Source of the DNA: Microbacterium helvum
Lineage (GTDB): Bacteria; Actinomycetota; Actinomycetes; Actinomycetales; Microbacteriaceae
Reading direction: 5' to 3'
Assembly (NCBI RefSeq): GCF_014779795.1
Contig: NZ_JACXZS010000001.1
Span: 310,001 to 374,000, forward strand
Length of the DNA stretch: 64,000 bases
Below are positions 59,303-64,000 of this stretch, piece after piece. Numbering within the stretch: position 1 is the first letter of the stretch; each line of letters begins with the position of its first letter. Below the pieces are notes generated by a model. That model was not told the DNA's origin. It saw only the letters and a list, made by a program, of their open reading frames with translations, and did no database searches. The position numbers and the translations under genes were made by a program.

Positions 59303-60132
59303 ATCTCTTCGTGCGTGAGAGGATCGCCGTCCCACAGCCGCCCGCGCTCGAGCGCGCTGATCGCCGCCATCTGGTCGTCGGTGAGGGTGAAGCCGAAGAC
59401 GTCTGCGTTCTCGCGCTGACGGTCGGGATCGGACGACTTCGGGATCGGCGTGCTGCCCAGCTGCGTGTGCCAGCGCAGCACCACCTGTGTCGGTGTGACG
59501 TCGTGCACGACCGCGAGCTCCTGCAGGATCTGCTCGTTCAGCAGCTCGGTGCGTCGGGCGAGCGGGCTCCAGCTCTCGGTGCGGATGCCGTGCGTGGCAT
59601 GGAACGCCCGCAGCGCCTGCTGCGGGAAGTACGGGTGCAGCTCGACCTGGTTGACCGCCGGCACCACGCCGGTCTCTTCGATGAGCTCGTCGATCATCTG
59701 CTCGGTGAAGTTCGACACGCCGATGGAGCGGACGAGCCCCTCCTGCTGCGCGTCGATCAGGCCGCGCCACGTCTCGACGTACTTGCCGACGCTGGGGTTG
59801 GGCCAGTGGATCAGGTGCAGGTCGATGCGATCGAGGCCCAGCATCCCAAGCGATCCGCGGATGCTGTCGACGGCCTCTTGCCGTCCGTGATGACGACCCG
59901 GGATCTTGGAGGCCACGAGCAGCGAGTCGCGGGCGGCGCCGCTGCGGCGCACCGCCTCGCCGACCTCGCGCTCGTTCTCGTAGTTGACCGCGGTGTCGAG
60001 CAGCCGGTAGCCCGCCTCGATCGCGGCCACCATGGCCGCGATCCCCTCCTCGCCACGCAGGTTGTAGGTGCCGAGGCCGAGTTCGGGTAACCAGGCGCCG
60101 TCGTTCAGGGTCACGGTCGGGATCGCGCTCAT
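59299..60132 (-). CDS. Aldo/keto reductase (2,5-diketogluconate reductase-like)
   Basis: The 277-residue barrel has the AKR signatures GYRLLDTAVNYENEREVGEA (Asp and Tyr), VASKIPG (Lys), LHLIHWPNP (His), VRSIGVSNFTEQMIDEL and IPKSSDPDRQREN. All four catalytic residues are present. It reduces carbonyl compounds with NADPH. CAGGAT lies 6 nt before the ATG, so it may be leaderless. Confidence 0.92.
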   Translation of the reverse strand: MSAIPTVTLNDGAWLPELGLGTYNLRGEEGIAAMVAAIEAGYRLLDTAVNYENEREVGEAVRRSGAARDSLLVASKIPGRHHGRQEAVDSIRGSLGMLGLDRIDLHLIHWPNPSVGKYVETWRGLIDAQQEGLVRSIGVSNFTEQMIDELIEETGVVPAVNQVELHPYFPQQALRAFHATHGIRTESWSPLARRTELLNEQILQELAVVHDVTPTQVVLRWHTQLGSTPIPKSSDPDRQRENADVFGFTLTDDQMAAISALERGRLWDGDPLTHEEM

Positions 60133-60249
60133 GGTTCCATCCTGGCCCGGTTCCGCGTGCGCGGGGCCGTGCAGCGTGGCCTGCGCTCCCCGGTCACGAG
60201 GTGCGGCATGCGCCGCCGACCGTGACCGGGGAGCAGGCTCTCGGGTCGG

Positions 60250-60462
60250 TCAGGGCAGGTCCGCGACGTCGATGGTGCCCTCGGTGGCGGCGCGCTCGTC
60301 GGCCGCGGCGCTGTCGATCTGGTCGTCGTTGCGGTCGGGGTCGAGCGGACGGTCGTCGTCGAGACCGAGCAGATCGGCATCGGCATCGCCGGCGGCGCCG
60401 TCGTTCAGCACCTCTTCGTCCTCGTCGCCGACGGGGCCCTCGTACGGGAGCGGGTTGGTCAT
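60250..60462 (-). CDS. Small acidic hypothetical protein
   Basis: The ATG at 60462 gives 70 residues. The chain is extremely acidic: MTNPLPYEGPVGDEDEEVLN, then GDADADLLGLDDDRPLDPDR. AAAGGAGAT precedes the ATG, a strong ribosome site. The DADADLL segment is shared with the acidic protein at 50382-50612. It is probably disordered, and its role is unknown. Confidence 0.72.
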   Translation of the reverse strand: MTNPLPYEGPVGDEDEEVLNDGAAGDADADLLGLDDDRPLDPDRNDDQIDSAAADERAATEGTIDVADLP

Positions 60463-60547
60463 GGCGATCTCCTTTCGCTGCCCCGAACGTACGATCCGCT
60501 CCCCCCGACCGGAGGGGGCTTGCGGAGGGCCGCACAAGGCGGTAGCG

Positions 60548-61246
60548 CTAGGGGGTCGCGGCGCCGACGAAGCGGATCCGCTCACGAGAACCGGGGATGC
60601 CGCGCTCCACGCGCCGCCACGTGCCGTCGTCACCGCGCACCTCGTAGGCGGCGAACGCGCAGGCGATGCCCCGCGCCGCCACCAGGTCGGCGGAGTCCAT
60701 GAGCTGGAAGTGCAGGTGCGGAGACATCGAGTTGCCGGTGTGCCCGACCCGGCCGATGACGTCGCCCGCCCGCACGGTGTCGCCCGCGCGCACCGTCACG
60801 CTGTCAGGACGCAGATGTGCGAAGCCCGCATACACGCCGCCGGCACGCAGCAGGACGTGGTTGCCCAGGATCTGCGGGATCTTCGCCGGACGGAACGTGA
60901 GCCCGTTCCACGTCATGCGCGCGAACTCGCGCACGGGGTGGATCCACCGCCGCTCGCGCATGCCGTCGGCGGCGGCGATCACCTCGGCGTCGAACGGCGC
61001 GTGCACCTCGGCACCCCACGCGTAGCAGCCGTCGCTGCGGCAGCCGATCGTCGCCGTGCGCAGCCGCGACCCCGGGTGCACGGTCGCCCCCGGCCGGTCG
61101 TCGACCTTCACGAAGTCGTACGCGTACCGCTGCCCCAGCAGATCGACGCCGTGGCTCGGGATGCGGGCGGCCGGTGTCGTGACCGCCATCCAGCCCTCGC
61201 CGCGCAGGGGGAACTCCACGACCACCGGATCATCGAGCTCGCCCAT
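60548..61246 (-). CDS. M23-family (LytM) peptidase domain protein
   Basis: The 232-residue protein contains the zinc-site pattern of M23 peptidases: SHGVDLLGQRYAYDFV, AVIAAADGM, NHVLLRAGGVYAGFAHLRPD, DVIGRVGHTGNSMSPHLHFQ. No signal peptide or TM segment is visible, so a cytoplasmic or non-classical location is odd for a cell-wall endopeptidase. It is the third gene of a TetR, phosphotransferase, M23 operon, 3 bp after the kinase-like gene. Similar non-secreted M23 proteins exist in actinobacteria. Confidence 0.85.
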   Translation of the reverse strand: MGELDDPVVVEFPLRGEGWMAVTTPAARIPSHGVDLLGQRYAYDFVKVDDRPGATVHPGSRLRTATIGCRSDGCYAWGAEVHAPFDAEVIAAADGMRERRWIHPVREFARMTWNGLTFRPAKIPQILGNHVLLRAGGVYAGFAHLRPDSVTVRAGDTVRAGDVIGRVGHTGNSMSPHLHFQLMDSADLVAARGIACAFAAYEVRGDDGTWRRVERGIPGSRERIRFVGAATP

Positions 61247-61249
61247 GCG

Positions 61250-62188
61250 TCACCCCTGCCAGCGCTCGCGGACCAGTTCGAGGGTGACGACGGCCTGGTC
61301 GCGCTGAAAGGTGCGCAGCGTCGGCATGCGGGGCGGATCGGGTTGCAGCGACGACGCCAGGAACATGCCCGCGAAGCCGGCGAGCACGTTCGTCGCGGCA
61401 TCGGCGGGCATGCCCTCGAACACGGGATGCCGGACGATCAAGGCGTCGACGTCGGTATCGGGCTCGTAGTACCGCACGTTGATCAGCAGGCTCAGCGCAT
61501 CGAACCACCCTGCGCCGCGCGCGGCCCACGGCCAGTCCACCAGCACGACCGAGCCGTCGGGGCGCAGCAGGATGTTGTCGGCCCTCGTGTCATAGTGCAC
61601 GAGCCGGTCGCCGCGGGCGTCCGAGACACCGCGGGTGGCGGCATCCACGAGTCCCTCGAAATGCGTGCGCGTCCACGCGTCGAGACCGCGCGGCAGCGGC
61701 GGGACGACCTCGGGCGTGATGACCTGCCACCGGTCGACGGCGAAGCCCGCGAGCGCCTCGCCCGCGTCCACCACGGGCACGTCGGCCGGCAGTTCGACCG
61801 CTGCGACCTGCTGCAGTGCGTCGAGTACGGCGTCGAGCTCGCGGGGTTGCCAGGGAGTGGCGGGATGCCGCCCCTCGACGTCTTCGAGCACGAGGGCGAT
61901 CCAGTCGCCGTCGTCGACGGCGCCGATGAGCGCCGGCGCGGGGACCTGCGGCGGGAGCTTCGCGGTGATCGCGGCCTCGCGGCGGTGGATGGTCGGGGTG
62001 TCCAGGTTGACGGCGGGGCTCGCGGCCTTGACGAAGGCACGACGGCCCGACGCGGTCACGACGCGGTCGGCCGAGCCCGGGGAGTACCCGCCGGGCTGCG
62101 ACACCGCCTCGACGACAGGGCTGCCGAGCACGTCCTCGATCTGGGCGCGCACGGACGCGGGGATGTCGTGCCACTCGAGCCGGCTCAT
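61250..62188 (-). CDS. Aminoglycoside phosphotransferase-like (APH) family protein
   Basis: From the ATG at 62188 the protein has 312 residues. It shows a kinase-like fold: GGYSPGSADRVVTASGRRAFVKAA (phosphate loop and Lys), then LVHYDTRADNILL with the H-X-D-X4-N catalytic loop, and VLVDWPWAARG with the metal-binding Asp. The substrate may be a small alcohol or an antibiotic; resistance cannot be claimed. The start overlaps the tetR stop (ATGA). Confidence 0.87.
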   Translation of the reverse strand: MSRLEWHDIPASVRAQIEDVLGSPVVEAVSQPGGYSPGSADRVVTASGRRAFVKAASPAVNLDTPTIHRREAAITAKLPPQVPAPALIGAVDDGDWIALVLEDVEGRHPATPWQPRELDAVLDALQQVAAVELPADVPVVDAGEALAGFAVDRWQVITPEVVPPLPRGLDAWTRTHFEGLVDAATRGVSDARGDRLVHYDTRADNILLRPDGSVVLVDWPWAARGAGWFDALSLLINVRYYEPDTDVDALIVRHPVFEGMPADAATNVLAGFAGMFLASSLQPDPPRMPTLRTFQRDQAVVTLELVRERWQG

Positions 62189-62817
62189 GAGCGGGCCACC
62201 GGGATGGTGCCGGATGCGGCGCCCACGAGAGCCTCGGCGGCGCGGGCGGTGCGGTGGGCGAAGCGGGTCGTGTCGGTCCCGCGCGCGAGCGACTGGGCGT
62301 TGAGGCCGTCGATCATGCCGATGAGCTCCCACGCGACCTCACCCGGCTCGGTCGTCGAGAACGCTCCGGTGCGGCATCCTTCCGCGACGATGCCCTCGAC
62401 GAGCGTCTGCCATCGCTGCATCTGCGCGCGGACGGCCTCGGCGAGCGCGTCGCTGCGCCGGGCCATCGCCCAGCCTTCGACCCACACGACGGTGAGCTCG
62501 TCGCGTGCGCCGTCCATGAGCGTGTCGATGAGGGCGCCGAGGCGCCGCGCGGGGTCGGCGGCGGCCTCGACCACGCGTTCGACGTCACGCACCTCCTCCT
62601 CCACGAGGTCGGTGTACACGCGGGCGACGAGGTCGTCCATGGACGGCTGGTAGTGCGCGACGAGGCCCGAGGTGATGCCGGCGCGCTCGGCGACCGCGCG
62701 CAGCGTCAGCGCGCTGAGCCCCTGCTCGCGAGCGAGGGCGGTGGCCGCCGTGACGATCTCGGCGGCGCGTTCGGCGGGGGCCTTGCGGGTGCGGGGTCGG
62801 GGCACTGTGCTTGACAT
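62185..62817 (-). CDS. TetR-family transcriptional regulator (BetI-like)
   Basis: The 210-residue protein has a TetR HTH (RAAEIVTAATALAREQGLSA, then RAVAERAGITSGLVAHYQPS) and a C-terminal domain with IGMIDGLNAQSL, as in BetI/TetR_C_6 proteins. I use the ATG at 62817; a longer start would run through the operator. It heads the operon with the APH-like and M23 genes and is divergent from agmatine deiminase. Control of agmatine or polyamine catabolism is a reasonable inference. Confidence 0.9.
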   Translation of the reverse strand: MSSTVPRPRTRKAPAERAAEIVTAATALAREQGLSALTLRAVAERAGITSGLVAHYQPSMDDLVARVYTDLVEEEVRDVERVVEAAADPARRLGALIDTLMDGARDELTVVWVEGWAMARRSDALAEAVRAQMQRWQTLVEGIVAEGCRTGAFSTTEPGEVAWELIGMIDGLNAQSLARGTDTTRFAHRTARAAEALVGAASGTIPVARS

Positions 62818-62845
62818 GGTCTCGCCAGCATAGATACTGTCTCTA

Positions 62846-62861
62846 TTGATCGCTAGATCAA
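62846..62861. promoter_or_regulatory. TetR operator candidate between divergent genes
   Basis: TTGATC-GCTA-GATCAA is a perfect 6-bp inverted repeat in the 88-bp interval between tetR and the agmatine deiminase gene. TATGCT (62832-62827) lies 9 nt before the tetR ATG. The repeat is AT-rich compared with its surroundings. Confidence 0.6.
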
Positions 62862-62905
62862 TTACTTCCGGCGCAGGACGCCGGCCGAAAGCGAAGGGGC
62901 TGACG

Positions 62906-63955
62906 ATGGCCTGGAGGATGCCGCACGAGGGCGACCCGCACGAGCGCACCTGGATGGCGTTCCCGAACGAGGGGCCGACGCTCGGCGACGACCCCGCCGA
63001 GCAGGAGCGCTTCTACGCCGCGTGGAGCGCCGTCGCGAACGCCGTCGCCGAGTTCGAGCCCGTCACGATGCTCGTCGACCCGGTTCAGGCGGCCCGGGCG
63101 CGCACGATGCTCGACGGCGCGATCGACCTCGTCGAGACGCCGGTCGACGAGTTCTGGTTCCGCGATCACGGCCCGACCTTCGTGGTCGACGACGAGCGCC
63201 CCGGTGCTCTGGGCGCGGTCGACTGGATCTTCAACGGCTGGGGCGCCCCGGAATGGGCATCGTGGACGAAGGCCGCCGCGCACGCCCGCTTCACGGCCGG
63301 GCTCGTCGGAGCCGAGGTCGTCAGCTCGCTGCTCGTCAACGAAGGAGGCGGCATCCACGTCGACGGCGAGGGAACCGTGCTCGTCACCGAGACCGTGCAG
63401 CTCGACCCGCGCCGCAACCGGTTCGCCGACAAGGAGCGCGTCGAGGCCGAACTCGCGCGCACGATCGGCGCGACCAAGGTGATCTGGCTCCCCCGCGGCC
63501 TCACGCGCGACTACGACGAGTTCGGCACGAACGGCCACGTCGACATCGTGGCGACCATTCCGACACCGGGGCGCGTCCTGCTGCACGCCCAGCAGAACCC
63601 CGAGCATCCCGACTTCGAGGTGTCGCACACCTTGCGCGCGTTCTTGCAGGAGCAGACGGATGCCGCCGGCCGAGCCTTCGAGATCGTCGACCTGCCCGCA
63701 CCCGAGACGCTGCGCGACCACGAGGGCTTCGTCGACTACAGCTATGTCAACCACCTCGTCGTGAACGGCGGCGTCATCGCGTGCGGCTTCGGCGAGGAGC
63801 GCGCCGACGCACAGGCGCGCGAGATCCTCGAAGCCGCCTACCCGGGGCGCCGCGCGGTCACGGTCGACGCCCGTCAGATCTTCGCGGGTGGCGGCGGCAT
63901 CCACTGCATCACCCAGCAGCAGCCGGCGCTGACGAGTGCGGAGGCGACCCGATGA
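62906..63955 (+). CDS. Agmatine deiminase family protein
   Basis: The 349-residue protein matches peptidyl-arginine/agmatine deiminases: WFRDHGPTFVVDD, NEGGGIHVDGEGTVLVTETV, DEFGTNGHVDIVA and the catalytic cysteine in GGGGIHCITQQQPA at about 333. It converts agmatine to N-carbamoylputrescine and ammonia. The ATG at 62906 follows GAAGGGG. It is coupled by ATGA to the next gene, and the divergent TetR probably controls the pair. Confidence 0.92.
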   Translation: MAWRMPHEGDPHERTWMAFPNEGPTLGDDPAEQERFYAAWSAVANAVAEFEPVTMLVDPVQAARARTMLDGAIDLVETPVDEFWFRDHGPTFVVDDERPGALGAVDWIFNGWGAPEWASWTKAAAHARFTAGLVGAEVVSSLLVNEGGGIHVDGEGTVLVTETVQLDPRRNRFADKERVEAELARTIGATKVIWLPRGLTRDYDEFGTNGHVDIVATIPTPGRVLLHAQQNPEHPDFEVSHTLRAFLQEQTDAAGRAFEIVDLPAPETLRDHEGFVDYSYVNHLVVNGGVIACGFGEERADAQAREILEAAYPGRRAVTVDARQIFAGGGGIHCITQQQPALTSAEATR

Positions 63956-64000
63956 GCCACTATCCCGTCGTCGAGAAGACGATCGCGCAGCTGCGCGCCT
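63952..64000 (+). CDS. Start of a gene, probably amidase (truncated by window edge)
   Basis: Only 16 residues are visible (MSHYPVVEKTIAQLRA). The ATG overlaps the agmatine deiminase stop. The T-I-A-Q-L-R-A start resembles amidase-signature hydrolases, which would fit hydrolysis of a carbamoyl or amide product, but this is weak evidence. Confidence 0.4.
   Translation, partial: MSHYPVVEKTIAQLRA

Noticed and set aside
61250..62188. Antibiotic-resistance aminoglycoside kinase
   Set aside because: The APH fold covers many small-molecule kinases and nothing in the sequence or neighbourhood points to an aminoglycoside.

Overview
The window is about 70% G+C and reads as an ordinary chromosome segment of a Microbacteriaceae actinobacterium, most like Microbacterium (inference). 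Supporting signs are the 32-residue ribosomal protein bS22, a BldC/excisionase-type HTH protein, an F420-type LLM oxidoreductase, a system II cytochrome c maturation cluster, an archaeal-type AspRS and a large share of leaderless genes. I see no rRNA, tRNA, CRISPR array, insertion sequence or prophage. The longest stretch without a protein of ordinary size (51001-51491) holds a promoter, a Cys-rich leader ORF and a structured 5' region.

Layout. 1-4088: N-terminal part (at least 1362 residues) of a giant secreted repeat protein on the minus strand. 4372-9253: a minus-strand operon (histidine phosphatase, ResA/TlpA, CcdA, ResB, CcsB) for cytochrome c maturation, divergent from aspS. 10.7-14.6 kb: a cupin-XRE regulator divergent from a TrxR-like/methyltransferase fusion, a Tyr phosphatase, a DUF1508 protein, a glutaredoxin-like protein and a rhodanese. 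14.6-18.4 kb: bS22, the BldC-like protein, a TetR regulator divergent from a Drr-type ABC exporter, and an ArsR regulator. 18.4-26 kb: KtrAB potassium uptake, ProC, an ArsR/SRPBCC pair, an alpha/beta hydrolase, a CDF metal exporter and an LLM oxidoreductase. 26-37 kb: a DUF2306 membrane protein, TadA, Upp, a PLP decarboxylase with a membrane partner, DUF3467, a TM0106-type nuclease-helicase, NadE and a PPTase-like protein. 37-48 kb: an FAD oxidoreductase with a lipase-maturation-factor homologue, an MFS exporter, a nucleosidase, an SGNH hydrolase and SbcCD. 48-64 kb: a hydrolase pair, small acidic proteins, the leader-peptide locus with an orphan winged-helix protein, an AlkA-type glycosylase, a VOC protein, two AKRs, an S9 peptidase, two tandem NAD(P)-binding paralogues, an M23/kinase/TetR operon and agmatine deiminase.

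Regulation and architecture. About two dozen genes have a TANNNT-like -10 hexamer 5-8 nt before the start codon, so they are probably leaderless. Palindromic operators lie at several divergent or autoregulated promoters. Most gene-end hairpins carry the heptamer GGATGCC in their stems; with its complement it occurs about 80 times in the window by eye, several-fold more than base composition predicts. Four unrelated-sequence palindromes with 14-22 bp arms and 13-17 nt apical loops sit in intergenic regions at 25.9, 26.9, 27.5 and 40.5 kb. Some coordinates of short sites were counted by eye and may be off by one base.
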